Part shown: piece after piece, positions 8,840 to 17,881 of the stretch | Layout: every line of letters starts with the position of its first letter | Position numbering within the stretch: the first letter of the stretch is position 1 | DNA from: Citrobacter amalonaticus Y19 | GTDB taxonomy: Bacteria > Pseudomonadota > Gammaproteobacteria > Enterobacterales > Enterobacteriaceae | Length of the DNA stretch: 64,000 nt | Assembly (NCBI RefSeq): GCF_000981805.1 | Contig: NZ_CP011132.1 | Span: 868,001-932,000, forward strand | Direction of reading: 5' to 3' | Position numbers and translations under genes: made by a program | Notes under the pieces: generated by a model | Told to the model about the DNA's origin: nothing | The model's input: only the letters and a program-made list of their open reading frames with translations | Database searches by the model: none

Positions 8840-8882
8840 TACATATCTGCAAAAAATTTTCACTTAAGGGGCAACTTCAGTT

Positions 8883-10568
8883 TTATCCTAAGCCAGGCCA
8901 GATGATGATGATGAGTGTCCCTGCCAGCGTCAGCAGCACGTTGGCTATTGCGTAGGTGCCTGCGTAACCGAGTGCCGGGATGTTGCTGCGCGCGGTATCG
9001 CTGATGATTTCCATCGCTGGCGCACAGGTACGTGCTCCCATCATGGCACCAAAAAGGAGCGCCCGGTTCATGCGCAGCACATAGGCACCGAACAGGAAGC
9101 AAATGATCACCGGCACCAGGCTGACGACCAGACCGGCAATCAGCATTTGACCGCCGATCGCCCCCAGACCATGACCGATGCCGCTGCCCGCGCTCAGGCC
9201 AACACCTGCCATAAAGACCATCAGGCCGAACTCTTTTACCATATTCAACGCGCCCTGCGGGATGTAACCAAACGTGGGATGGTTGGCTCGCAGGAAGCCC
9301 AGCATGATCCCGGCGAACAGCAATCCAGCCGCGTTACCAATGCCGAAACTGAAGTTACTGAACTGGAAGGTGATCATGCCGATCATCAGACCAATAATGA
9401 AGAATGCACAGAAGGCCAGCAGATCGGTCACCTGGCTGTGAATCGAGATAAAGCCGATACGATCTGCGATGGTTTTCACGCGACGCGCGTCGCCGCTAAC
9501 CTGCAATACGTCGCCTTTGTTGAGTACCACATTGTCATCAATTGGCATTTCAATCTGCGAACGAATCACGCGGTTCAGGAAGCAGCCGTGGTCGGTGAGC
9601 TTCAGTTGGGCAAGACGGCGTCCCACCGCATTGTGGTTTTTCACCACGATCTCTTCCGTGACGATGCGCATGTCGAGCAGGTCGCGATCGAAAACCTCTT
9701 TGCCGTTACGAAAGCTGGGATCGAGACGGGCGTGGGCATCCGGATAGCCGACGAGTGCGATCTCATCGCCCATTTGCAATACCGCATCGCCGTCCGGGTT
9801 TGCCAGAATACCGTTGCGGCGGATGCGTTCAATGTAGCAACCGGTCGCGCGGTAAATGCCCAGCTCACGCAGATTTTTCCCGTCGGTCCAGGCTACCAGT
9901 TCAGGGCCAACGCGGTAAGCGCGAATGACCGGCAGGTACACCTTCCGGTTTGTGTCGGTATCCAGACCGCGTTCACGGGCAATCTGCTGGGCGCTGGTTT
10001 GCAGATCCTGATGCTGTAATTTAGGCAGATAGCGTGCGCCGACAATCAGACTGACCAGACCGATCAGGTAAGTCAGCGCATAGCCCAGACTCAGGTTATC
10101 CAGCGCCCGGGAAAGCTGCGCACTTTCCATCCCGAAATGGCGTAGCGTATCGCCAGCACCGACCAGAACCGGGGTGGACGTCATTGAGCCTGCCAGCATA
10201 CCGGCCGTCAGGCCGATGTCCCAGCCAAATAGCTTACCCAGCCCCAGGGCGATCAGCAGCGCGCTACCGACCATTACCAGAGCCAGCATCAGGTAATTCT
10301 TCCCATCCCGAAAAAAAATGGAAAAAAAGTTAGGACCCGCCTCGACGCCGACACAAAAAATAAACAGCATGAAGCCCAGATTCAGTGCATCGGTGTTAAT
10401 AGTGAAATGCTGTTGGCCTAATAAGAGAGAGACGACTAAAACGCCAATGGAATTACCCAGTTGGACAGAACCCAGGCGTAATTTACCGAGACACAGGCCA
10501 AGAGCCAGTACAACAAATAATAACAGGATGTAATTCCCATTTAACAAATCGGCGACGTTTATATTCAC
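8883..10568 (-). CDS. ybjL: Putative AspT/YidE-family transporter YbjL
   Basis: 561 residues from a GTG at 10568, matching the E. coli length and the MNINVA N-terminus. Two blocks of about five membrane helices flank two cytoplasmic TrkA-C (RCK_C) domains (about residues 200-360). This is the aspartate:alanine exchanger family layout, with GSMTSTPVL and MMGARTCAPA repeat motifs in the two halves. The substrate is unknown. The reading frame is open upstream to 10640, but those residues do not resemble the family. No strong Shine-Dalgarno precedes the GTG. Confidence 0.9.
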   Translation of the reverse strand: MNINVADLLNGNYILLLFVVLALGLCLGKLRLGSVQLGNSIGVLVVSLLLGQQHFTINTDALNLGFMLFIFCVGVEAGPNFFSIFFRDGKNYLMLALVMVGSALLIALGLGKLFGWDIGLTAGMLAGSMTSTPVLVGAGDTLRHFGMESAQLSRALDNLSLGYALTYLIGLVSLIVGARYLPKLQHQDLQTSAQQIARERGLDTDTNRKVYLPVIRAYRVGPELVAWTDGKNLRELGIYRATGCYIERIRRNGILANPDGDAVLQMGDEIALVGYPDAHARLDPSFRNGKEVFDRDLLDMRIVTEEIVVKNHNAVGRRLAQLKLTDHGCFLNRVIRSQIEMPIDDNVVLNKGDVLQVSGDARRVKTIADRIGFISIHSQVTDLLAFCAFFIIGLMIGMITFQFSNFSFGIGNAAGLLFAGIMLGFLRANHPTFGYIPQGALNMVKEFGLMVFMAGVGLSAGSGIGHGLGAIGGQMLIAGLVVSLVPVIICFLFGAYVLRMNRALLFGAMMGARTCAPAMEIISDTARSNIPALGYAGTYAIANVLLTLAGTLIIIIWPGLG

Positions 10569-10835
10569 GGAGGCTAACTTCTTGTTTACGAGTAAGCTGT
10601 TGAAAGAAATAGTAATTTGGGCTACTGTTTTTGCTATCAATTAAGGGGATTGTGACATATCCATACCCTGAATATAAGCAACACAGCAATATATTTGACT
10701 AGTTTAATCTCATTACGTTTCAACGGCTATAAGAATCGTGTTGGCGTATTTTAGCACGGAATGCTGAACGGCTTTATCTGACTGGACGCCATTGGCGAAA
10801 AGTGTGCTTGATAGAGACAGTGTCAGGAGAAATGA

Positions 10836-11198
10836 TTGAAATATAAACATGGTTGGGCAAGCGCAGTCTGCTGCTTTGTGCTCTTTGTGGTCGTCTGCCT
10901 TGCATTGGCAATGAACATGAAAGGCGCATTCCGGGCAACCGGACATCCAGAAATGGGGCTACTGTTTTTTACGTTGCCAGGCGCGGTGGCCAGCTACTGC
11001 TCTCAACGTCGGGAAATAGTCAAACCGCTTCTCGGTGCGATGGTTGCAGCGCCTTGTTGCCTGTTACTCATGCGGTTTTTCTTTACGCCTACCCGCTCGC
11101 TTTGGCAGGAGATGGCATGGTTATTCAGCGCGGTGTTCTGGTGTGCGCTGGGAGCCTTGTGCTTTCTGTTCATCAGCAGTCTGCTCAGACCGCGGTAG
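10836..11198 (+). CDS. ybjM: Inner membrane protein YbjM
   Basis: 120 residues starting at a TTG at 10836 with AGGAG six bases upstream, giving MKYKHGWASAVCC as in E. coli YbjM. Four hydrophobic segments cover most of the protein. Function is unknown in the family. It is convergent with grxA, the two sharing a terminator hairpin at 11211-11236. The TTG start is deduced from the ribosome site and homology. Confidence 0.85.
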   Translation: MKYKHGWASAVCCFVLFVVVCLALAMNMKGAFRATGHPEMGLLFFTLPGAVASYCSQRREIVKPLLGAMVAAPCCLLLMRFFFTPTRSLWQEMAWLFSAVFWCALGALCFLFISSLLRPR

Positions 11199-11210
11199 CG
11201 TTAAGATGAC

Positions 11211-11236
11211 AAACGCCCTCCAGTGAGGGCGTTTTT
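11211..11236 (+). terminator. Terminator of ybjM (shared with convergent grxA)
   Basis: Perfect stem AAACGCCCTC / GAGGGCGTTT with CAGT loop and a T run, a classic intrinsic terminator; the A run on the left lets it also act on the minus strand for grxA. Confidence 0.85.
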
Positions 11237-11252
11237 GCATCTGCTACAGCGA

Positions 11253-11516
11253 TTAAGCAAACAGGTTCATATTCTCTTTCGCCCAGGCTTCAAAATCGGT
11301 GCAACCGCCAATGTGTTTCTGATCAACAAAAATCTGCGGTACGGTCTCTACCGGTTTGCCAACGGTCTTTTCCAGATCCGCTTTGGTGATACCTTCCGCG
11401 TGGATGTCGATGTAGCGATAGTTGAAATCTTCGTGCTCGTTGCTCAGTTTTTCTGCCAGTTCTTTTGCGCGAACACAGTAAGGGCAACCCGGGCGACCAA
11501 AAATAACGGTGAACAT
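11253..11516 (-). CDS. grxA: Glutaredoxin 1
   Basis: 87 residues from the ATG at 11516, which follows a GAGGAGAGAG ribosome site. The active-site CPYC (residues 11-14), the TVPQIF cis-Pro motif and the GGCTDF glutathione-binding end are present. Grx1 reduces ribonucleotide reductase and PAPS reductase using glutathione, and turns off OxyR. Divergent from ybjC-nfsA-rimK, which are also redox-linked. E. coli grxA is OxyR-activated; I could not define an OxyR site here with confidence. Confidence 0.95.
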   Translation of the reverse strand: MFTVIFGRPGCPYCVRAKELAEKLSNEHEDFNYRYIDIHAEGITKADLEKTVGKPVETVPQIFVDQKHIGGCTDFEAWAKENMNLFA

Positions 11517-11688
11517 TGTAGTCTCTCTCCTCGAACTCAAAGCCTGACGGCGAATGACTGCTATGATGACGCCAATTGTCAGCCTTGAACAGTAGGTTGC
11601 ACCTTTTACTTCGATACATTTAGTCTATATCTGTTAAACACATTCACGCTGAACGCCTTACACTATGTCTCACAAAAGAGGGCTTCCT

Positions 11689-11976
11689 GTGCGTACGACT
11701 GGCGCGTTACCGAAAAGTGTATTGATCCTGGAAATAGTGGGGATGGTGCTTCTGGCGCTGGCTTTGCTGTCGCTGAACCACTACCTGACACTGCCCGCAC
11801 CGTTTAACACCTCGCTCGCGGTCGTCATCATGCTTTTTCTGGGCGTACTGTTGATGATCCCCGCCGCGCTGGCGTTTGCCTGGCAAGTCGCCCAGCGGCT
11901 CGCGCCACAGTTGATGAAGCCCCCAGCCGATTCCTCCCATTCAGACAGAGAAAAAAAGAATGACTCCAACCATTAA
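11689..11976 (+). CDS. ybjC: Small inner membrane protein YbjC
   Basis: 95 residues from the GTG at 11689, equal to E. coli YbjC; an AGAGGG element lies just upstream, whereas the in-frame ATG at 11665 has none. Two membrane helices (about residues 10-32 and 38-62) and a charged tail. Function unknown. It overlaps nfsA by 17 bases, and in E. coli the two are co-transcribed under SoxS control, so a role near nitro/quinone stress is plausible. Confidence 0.87.
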   Translation: MRTTGALPKSVLILEIVGMVLLALALLSLNHYLTLPAPFNTSLAVVIMLFLGVLLMIPAALAFAWQVAQRLAPQLMKPPADSSHSDREKKNDSNH

Positions 11977-12682
11977 CCTTCTGCGTCGGCATCGTTCGAT
12001 TCGCCATTTCACCGATCAACCGATCACACCTGAACAGCGAGAGGCGATTCTGGCCGCCGCCCAGGCGACGTCCAGCTCCAGTTTTTTGCAGTGCACGTCT
12101 ATCATTCGGATTACGGATCCGGCGCTACGTGACGCGCTGGTGCCATTAACCGGAGGTCAGCAGCACGTTGCGCAGGCTGCCGAGTTTTGGGTTTTCTGCG
12201 CGGATTTCAATCGCCATCTACAGATTTGCCCTGAAGCGCAGTTAGGTCTTGCAGAGCAGTTGCTGCTGGGCGTGGTGGACACCGCGATGATGGCGCAAAA
12301 CGCGCTGACGGCGGCGGAATCGCTGGGGTTGGGCGGCGTCTATATCGGCGGGCTGCGCAATAATATTGAGTCCGTCACCGAATTGCTGGCGCTGCCAAAA
12401 CACGTATTGCCGCTGTTTGGACTGTGCCTGGGCTGTCCTGCCGATAACCCGGATCTGAAGCCGCGTCTGCCTGCGGCGATTGTGATGCACGAGAACCACT
12501 ATCAGCCGCTCGACAGGGACGCGCTGGCAGACTATGACGAACAGCTCGCGCAATATTATCTCAGCCGCGGCAGCAATACTCGCCGTGACACCTGGAGCGA
12601 TCATATTCGCCGCACGCTGATTAAGGAAAATCGTCCCTTTATCCTGGAATATTTGCATAAACAGGGTTGGGCCACGCGCTAA
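11960..12682 (+). CDS. nfsA: Oxygen-insensitive NADPH nitroreductase NfsA
   Basis: 240 residues, same length as E. coli NfsA. The FMN-binding nitroreductase fold is marked by HRSIRHF near the N-terminus, SSSSFLQC (residues 37-44) and GLGGVYIGGLRNN (about 120-132). The enzyme reduces nitroaromatics and quinones by two electrons with NADPH, and activates nitrofurans. The start overlaps ybjC; rimK follows 60 bases on. No loss-of-function change is visible. Confidence 0.96.
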   Translation: MTPTINLLRRHRSIRHFTDQPITPEQREAILAAAQATSSSSFLQCTSIIRITDPALRDALVPLTGGQQHVAQAAEFWVFCADFNRHLQICPEAQLGLAEQLLLGVVDTAMMAQNALTAAESLGLGGVYIGGLRNNIESVTELLALPKHVLPLFGLCLGCPADNPDLKPRLPAAIVMHENHYQPLDRDALADYDEQLAQYYLSRGSNTRRDTWSDHIRRTLIKENRPFILEYLHKQGWATR

Positions 12683-12742
12683 AAACGCCGCCGCTGTGTA
12701 TGATACTCGGGATTTTGATCGGGTTATGCAGAGAGGTGCAGG

Positions 12743-13645
12743 GTGAAAATTGCCATATTGTCCCGGGATGGAACGCTCTACTCGTGTAAGCGTCTGCGTG
12801 AAGCCGCGATGAAGCGTGGCCATCTGGTCGAAATACTCGATCCGCTTTCTTGCTATATGAACATCAATCCGGCTGCGTCCTCGATTCACTATAAAGGACG
12901 CAAGTTGCCTCATTTTGATGCCGTCATTCCGCGTATCGGTTCGGCTATCACTTTTTACGGCACAGCGGCGCTGCGCCAGTTTGAGATGTTGGGCAGCTAT
13001 CCGCTAAACGAATCCGTGGCGATTACCCGCGCGCGCGATAAATTGCGCTCGTTGCAGTTACTGGCGCGTCAAGGCATCGATCTCCCGATTACCGGCATTG
13101 CGCACTCGCCGGATGACACCAGCGATCTGATCGATATGGTCGGCGGTGCGCCGCTGGTGGTGAAGCTGGTGGAAGGAACCCAGGGGATTGGCGTGGTGTT
13201 GGCAGAAACCCGCCAGGCCGCAGAGAGCGTCGTGGATGCATTCCGGGGGCTTAACGCCCACATTCTGGTGCAGGAATATATTCAAGAGGCCAAAGGTCGA
13301 GATATTCGCTGCCTGGTGGTGGGGGACGAGGTGGTCGCCGCCATTGAGCGGCGGGCGAAGGACGGCGATTTTCGCTCTAATCTTCATCGCGGCGGCGTGG
13401 CCTGCATTGCCAACATTACCCCCCGTGAGCGAGAGATTGCGATAAAAGCCGCGCAGACGATGGCGCTTGATGTTGCTGGTGTCGATATATTACGCGCTGA
13501 GCGCGGCCCGCTGGTGATGGAAGTGAATGCATCTCCAGGTCTGGAAGGCATCGAAAAAACCACCGGCATCGATATCGCCGGGCGGATGATTCAGTGGATC
13601 GAACGCCACGCGACGGCTGAATTTTGTCTCAAAACGGGCGGCTAG
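12743..13645 (+). CDS. rimK: Ribosomal protein S6 modification ligase RimK
   Basis: 300 residues, ATP-grasp ligase. The ATP-grasp core runs from about residue 105 to 290, with the glycine loop EGTQGIGV, the VQEYI linker and metal-binding EVNASPGLEGIE at the C-terminal end. RimK adds glutamates to the C-terminus of ribosomal protein S6. Start ATG/GTG choice: GTG at 12743 after an AGAGGTGCAGG ribosome site. Lies in the ybjC-nfsA-rimK-ybjN run. Confidence 0.95.
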   Translation: MKIAILSRDGTLYSCKRLREAAMKRGHLVEILDPLSCYMNINPAASSIHYKGRKLPHFDAVIPRIGSAITFYGTAALRQFEMLGSYPLNESVAITRARDKLRSLQLLARQGIDLPITGIAHSPDDTSDLIDMVGGAPLVVKLVEGTQGIGVVLAETRQAAESVVDAFRGLNAHILVQEYIQEAKGRDIRCLVVGDEVVAAIERRAKDGDFRSNLHRGGVACIANITPREREIAIKAAQTMALDVAGVDILRAERGPLVMEVNASPGLEGIEKTTGIDIAGRMIQWIERHATAEFCLKTGG

Positions 13646-13734
13646 TCTTAATATCGCCGATGATCGTGGAATGACGAACACTTTTTGCGTAAGCTGTGCC
13701 GGTATTTTTTCATCGTAAGAGGTAGCACATTATT

Positions 13735-14211
13735 ATGACAGAATTGGTCGTTCCCACTCTGGATACGTTGCGGCAATGGCTCGACGACCTGGGCATGAGT
13801 TTTTTTGAATGTGATACCTGTCAGGCGCTGCATTTACCTCACATGCAAAATTTTGACGGCATCTACGACGCGAAATTAGATCTCGTCGACAATACGCTGC
13901 TGTTTTCCGCGATGGCGGAAGTGAGGCCTTCTGCGTTACTGCCACTGGCGGCAGATCTGTCTGCCATCAATGCCAGCTCCCTCACCGTAAAAGCGTTTCT
14001 GGATATGCAGGATGATAATCTGCCAAAGCTGGTGGTTTGCCAGTCTTTATCCGTTATGCAGGGGGTGACTTACGCGCAGTTCGAATGGTTCGTACGCCAG
14101 AGCGAAGAGCAGATATCCATGGTCATTCTTGAAGCGGGCGCACACCAGATGCTGTTTACCGCTGAAGAAGACGCGCAAAAAAACAGCGTCGAGAACCATT
14201 TTCTTCACTGA
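13735..14211 (+). CDS. ybjN: YbjN family protein
   Basis: 158 residues, same length as E. coli YbjN (DUF1790, type III secretion chaperone-like fold). Soluble, acidic, no catalytic motif. The E. coli protein affects motility, fimbriae and exopolysaccharide when overproduced and suppresses some temperature-sensitive mutants; the mechanism is unknown. AAGAGG ribosome site upstream. A hairpin at 14238-14262 follows the gene. Confidence 0.92.
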   Translation: MTELVVPTLDTLRQWLDDLGMSFFECDTCQALHLPHMQNFDGIYDAKLDLVDNTLLFSAMAEVRPSALLPLAADLSAINASSLTVKAFLDMQDDNLPKLVVCQSLSVMQGVTYAQFEWFVRQSEEQISMVILEAGAHQMLFTAEEDAQKNSVENHFLH

Positions 14212-14237
14212 TTTCAACTTGAAGTATGACCGTATAG

Positions 14238-14262
14238 CGCAGTCGCTGCCAGAGCGGCTGCG
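14238..14262 (+). terminator. Probable terminator of ybjN
   Basis: CGCAGTCGCT and AGCGGCTGCG form a ten-pair stem (one G-U) with a five-base loop, followed by a T-rich stretch with TTTT a few bases on. Confidence 0.6.
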
Positions 14263-14498
14263 GTTTGCGTTGTTTTATTCTGCATTTAACCTTTCTTTAA
14301 AGAATTATTCACCTCCTTTCCCGCTGTTTCGCTTTATCACATAGACATAAATTGCATAAAAAATTGATAAAAGGCGTTTTTTAATCTGGGCTATAGCCTG
14401 AAACCCTGGCTAAAGTTATTCTTGCGAAGCTTAATCACAGCGAGCAATAACGGTTGGGGGAGCGTCAACTCTTCCTGGTTTTTTCCGAATGACAAACT

Positions 14499-14514
14499 AT
14501 GCACGTTTTTTGCA
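14499..14514 (+). promoter_or_regulatory. Candidate sigma-54 promoter of potFGHI
   Basis: ATGCACG (14499-14505), four T, then TTGCA (14510-14514) match the -24/-12 pattern TGGCACG-N4-TTGCA, keeping GCACG and the -12 GC but with TG instead of GG at -24. It lies 61 bases before the potF ATG. The rest of the 363-base ybjN-potF gap holds the ybjN terminator and nothing gene-like. No clear NtrC site was found. Confidence 0.45.
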
Positions 14515-14574
14515 TAGCATTGAGTGCAACTTTTTTGGTTCGTTTGTTAACGAACTTTGATAAGGAAAGAGATT

Positions 14575-15687
14575 ATGACCGCCTTAAATAAAAAATGGCT
14601 ATCGGGTCTGGTTGCGGGCGCTCTGATGGCCGTCTCTGCCGGCACGCTCGCTGCGGAACAAAAAACACTCCATATCTATAACTGGTCTGATTATATTGCG
14701 CCGGATACGGTTGCGAATTTTGAGAAAGAGACCGGCATCAAAGTGGTCTACGACGTCTTTGACTCCAACGAAGTGCTGGAAGGCAAACTGATGGCCGGCA
14801 GCACCGGTTTTGACCTGGTGGTGCCTTCTGCGAGCTTCCTTGAGCGCCAGTTGACGGCAGGCGTTTTTCAGCCGCTGGATAAGAGCAGACTGCCGGGCTG
14901 GAAAAACCTCGATCCGGAACTGCTGAAACTGGTCGCCAAACATGACCCGGACAATAAATTCGCCATGCCGTATATGTGGGCGACCACCGGTATTGGTTAT
15001 AACGTCGATAAAGTGAAAGCGGTACTCGGCGCGGATGCGCCGGTCAACAGCTGGGATCTGGTGCTGAAGCCGGAAAATCTCGAAAAGCTGAAGAGCTGCG
15101 GTGTCTCTTTCCTCGATGCGCCGGAAGAGGTGTTTGCGACCGTGCTGAACTATCTGGGTAAAGATCCGAACAGCACCAAAGCGGACGATTACACGGGGCC
15201 GGCCACCGATCTGCTGCTCAAGCTGCGTCCGAACATCCGCTACTTCCATTCTTCGCAATACATCAACGACCTGGCTAACGGCGATACCTGCGTGGCGATT
15301 GGCTGGGCAGGGGATGTCTGGCAGGCGGCTAACCGGGCGAAAGAGGCGAAAAATGGCGTCAATATCTCCTTCTCGATTCCGAAGGAAGGGGCGATGGCCT
15401 TCTTTGACGTCTTCGCGATGCCGGCAGATGCCAAAAATAAAGACGAGGCCTATCAGTTCCTCAATTATCTGCTGCGCCCGGACGTGATTGCGCATATCTC
15501 TGACCACGTGTTCTACGCCAATGCCAACAAAGAGGCGACGGCGCTGGTGAGTCCGGAAGTGCGTGATAACCCAGGCATTTATCCGCCAGCAGACGTGCGC
15601 GCGAAAATGTTCACCCTGAAAGTTCAGGATCCGAAGATTGACCGCGTGCGTACGCGTGCCTGGACCAAGGTGAAGAGCGGTAAATAA
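14575..15687 (+). CDS. potF: Putrescine-binding periplasmic protein PotF
   Basis: 370 residues from the ATG at 14575, with AAGGAAAGAG upstream; an earlier ATG at 14557 adds six residues not found in E. coli PotF. Signal peptide to about Ala26. Solute-binding fold of the PotD/PotF family with the YNWSDYI polyamine-pocket stretch, conserved nearly residue for residue with E. coli. First gene of potFGHI, the putrescine ABC importer; a hairpin separates it from potG. Confidence 0.96.
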   Translation: MTALNKKWLSGLVAGALMAVSAGTLAAEQKTLHIYNWSDYIAPDTVANFEKETGIKVVYDVFDSNEVLEGKLMAGSTGFDLVVPSASFLERQLTAGVFQPLDKSRLPGWKNLDPELLKLVAKHDPDNKFAMPYMWATTGIGYNVDKVKAVLGADAPVNSWDLVLKPENLEKLKSCGVSFLDAPEEVFATVLNYLGKDPNSTKADDYTGPATDLLLKLRPNIRYFHSSQYINDLANGDTCVAIGWAGDVWQAANRAKEAKNGVNISFSIPKEGAMAFFDVFAMPADAKNKDEAYQFLNYLLRPDVIAHISDHVFYANANKEATALVSPEVRDNPGIYPPADVRAKMFTLKVQDPKIDRVRTRAWTKVKSGK

Positions 15688-15728
15688 TCCGCCGTTGAAG
15701 AGCCGGGTACGCGTTGCGCTGCCCGGCA

Positions 15729-15751
15729 AAACGCACCTTTTGGGTGCGTTT
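15729..15751 (+). promoter_or_regulatory. Intercistronic hairpin between potF and potG
   Basis: Perfect stem AAACGCACC / GGTGCGTTT with loop TTTTG, without a long T run. Such hairpins after the binding-protein gene commonly stop 3' decay or part of transcription, giving more PotF than membrane components. A weaker REP-like GCCGGGT...GCCCGGC stem lies just upstream. Confidence 0.6.
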
Positions 15752-15784
15752 GCACCATGATTTGTTTCTGCCGGAGAGCACCCC

Positions 15785-16918
15785 GTGAATGATGCCACCC
15801 CACGCCCGCAGGCGAAAACCCGTAAAGCGCTGACGCCGCTCCTCGAAATCCGCAATCTGACCAAATCCTTCGAGGGTCAGCACGCGGTCGATGACGTAAG
15901 TCTGACTATTTATAAAGGCGAAATCTTTGCCCTGCTGGGCGCATCAGGCTGTGGCAAGTCCACGCTGCTGCGCATGCTGGCAGGGTTTGAACAACCCACC
16001 ACCGGACAAATCATGCTGGACGGCGTCGACCTGTCCCAGGTACCGCCTTATTTACGGCCCATCAACATGATGTTTCAGTCCTATGCGCTGTTTCCCCATA
16101 TGACGGTGGAACAGAATATTGCCTTTGGTCTGAAGCAGGACAAACTGCCGAAAGCGGAAATCGCCAGCCGGGTCGAAGAGATGCTGGGTCTGGTACATAT
16201 GCAGGAGTTCGCCAAACGCAAACCGCATCAGCTTTCCGGCGGCCAGCGTCAGCGCGTGGCGCTGGCGCGAAGTCTGGCAAAACGTCCCAAACTCCTGTTA
16301 CTCGACGAGCCAATGGGCGCGCTGGATAAAAAACTGCGTGACCGTATGCAACTCGAAGTGGTCGATATCCTTGAGCGCGTCGGTGCGACCTGCGTGATGG
16401 TGACGCACGATCAGGAAGAGGCGATGACCATGGCTGGGCGTATTGCCATCATGAACCGGGGCAAGTTCGTGCAAATCGGTGAGCCGGAAGAGATTTATGA
16501 GCATCCGACCACTCGCTACAGCGCGGAGTTTATCGGCTCGGTCAACGTTTTTGAAGGGGTGATCAAAGAGCGACAGGATGACGGTCTGGTGCTGTATTCC
16601 CCAGGGCTGGTACATCCGCTGAAGGTTGATCCGGATGCGTCGGTGGTCGACAACGTGCCGGTGCACGTGGCGCTGCGCCCGGAAAAAATCATGCTGTGCG
16701 ACGAGCCGCCCGCCGACGGATTTAACTTCGCCGTCGGCGAAGTGGTGCACATTGCCTATCTTGGCGATCTCTCCATTTATCACGTGCGGCTGAAAAGCGG
16801 ACAGATGATCAGTGCCCAGTTGCAGAATGCCCACCGTTATCGCAAAGGTCTGCCAACCTGGGGCGATGAGGTGCGTCTGTGCTGGGATGCGGACAGCTGT
16901 GTGGTGTTGACAGTTTAA
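15785..16918 (+). CDS. potG: Putrescine ABC transporter ATP-binding protein PotG
   Basis: 377 residues; start GTG at 15785 after a GGAGAGCACC ribosome site. ABC ATPase domain (about 25-255): Walker A GASGCGKST, signature LSGGQRQR, Walker B LLLLDEP and switch His in VTHDQ. The C-terminal TOBE/OB domain (about 280-377) is typical of polyamine and maltose-type importers. It energises the PotH-PotI channel at the inner membrane. Confidence 0.96.
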   Translation: MNDATPRPQAKTRKALTPLLEIRNLTKSFEGQHAVDDVSLTIYKGEIFALLGASGCGKSTLLRMLAGFEQPTTGQIMLDGVDLSQVPPYLRPINMMFQSYALFPHMTVEQNIAFGLKQDKLPKAEIASRVEEMLGLVHMQEFAKRKPHQLSGGQRQRVALARSLAKRPKLLLLDEPMGALDKKLRDRMQLEVVDILERVGATCVMVTHDQEEAMTMAGRIAIMNRGKFVQIGEPEEIYEHPTTRYSAEFIGSVNVFEGVIKERQDDGLVLYSPGLVHPLKVDPDASVVDNVPVHVALRPEKIMLCDEPPADGFNFAVGEVVHIAYLGDLSIYHVRLKSGQMISAQLQNAHRYRKGLPTWGDEVRLCWDADSCVVLTV

Positions 16919-16927
16919 GGAGCGAAA

Positions 16928-17881
16928 ATGAGTACACTTGAACCTCCGGCACGCGTGGAAAAACCGGGCGGCTTTGCCTTATGGCTGGCGCGCGTGCAGA
17001 TGAAACACGGGCGCAAACTGGTGATTGCGCTGCCTTACGTGTGGCTTATCCTGCTATTTCTGCTGCCTTTCCTGATCGTCTTTAAAATCAGTCTTGCGGA
17101 AATGGCGCGGGCGATCCCGCCGTATACCGAGCTGATGACGTGGGCCGACGGGCAACTGTCTGTCACCCTTAATCTCGGTAACTTCCTGCAGCTAACGGAC
17201 GATCCGCTCTACTTTGACGCCTATTTGCAGTCGCTACAGGTGGCGGGGATTTCGACGCTGTGTTGTCTGCTGTTGGGTTATCCGCTGGCGTGGGCGGTGG
17301 CGCACAGCAAGCCGTCAACGCGCAATATTCTGTTGCTGCTGGTGATCCTGCCATCGTGGACCTCGTTTCTGATCCGTGTGTATGCGTGGATGGGGATCCT
17401 GAAAAATAATGGTGTACTAAATAACTTTCTGTTGTGGCTGGGGGTTATCGATCAGCCGCTAACCATTCTGCACACCAATCTGGCGGTGTATATCGGCATT
17501 GTGTATGCCTATCTGCCGTTCATGGTGCTGCCGATTTATACCGCACTGACGCGGATTGACTATTCGCTGGTGGAAGCGTCGCTGGATCTGGGCGCCCGTC
17601 CGCTGAAAACCTTCTTTAGCGTGATCGTCCCGCTGACCAAAGGCGGCATTATTGCCGGTTCCATGCTGGTGTTTATTCCGGCGGTGGGGGAGTTTGTTAT
17701 CCCGGAACTGCTCGGCGGGCCAGACAGCATCATGATTGGGCGCGTGCTGTGGCAAGAGTTCTTTAACAACCGCGACTGGCCGGTGGCGTCTGCGGTCGCG
17801 ATTGTCATGCTGCTGCTGTTGATCGTCCCGATCATGTGGTTCCACAAACATCAGCAAAAAAGCGGAGGGGTCCACGGATGA
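16928..17881 (+). CDS. potH: Putrescine ABC transporter permease PotH
   Basis: 317 residues, six predicted membrane helices after a cytoplasmic N-terminal tail. The permease EAA loop (VEASLDLGARPLKTFFSVIVPL, about 215-236) contacts PotG. AAGGAGCG ribosome site nine bases before the ATG. Overlaps potI by the ATGA arrangement, so translation is coupled. Confidence 0.95.
   Translation: MSTLEPPARVEKPGGFALWLARVQMKHGRKLVIALPYVWLILLFLLPFLIVFKISLAEMARAIPPYTELMTWADGQLSVTLNLGNFLQLTDDPLYFDAYLQSLQVAGISTLCCLLLGYPLAWAVAHSKPSTRNILLLLVILPSWTSFLIRVYAWMGILKNNGVLNNFLLWLGVIDQPLTILHTNLAVYIGIVYAYLPFMVLPIYTALTRIDYSLVEASLDLGARPLKTFFSVIVPLTKGGIIAGSMLVFIPAVGEFVIPELLGGPDSIMIGRVLWQEFFNNRDWPVASAVAIVMLLLLIVPIMWFHKHQQKSGGVHG

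Noticed and set aside
11590..11660. OxyR site between grxA and ybjC
   Set aside because: A few ATAG/CTAT-like half sites are present but the spacing does not fit well enough.
14599..15864. 421-codon minus-strand frame opposite potF
   Set aside because: potF is beyond doubt and the antisense product has no recognisable features.
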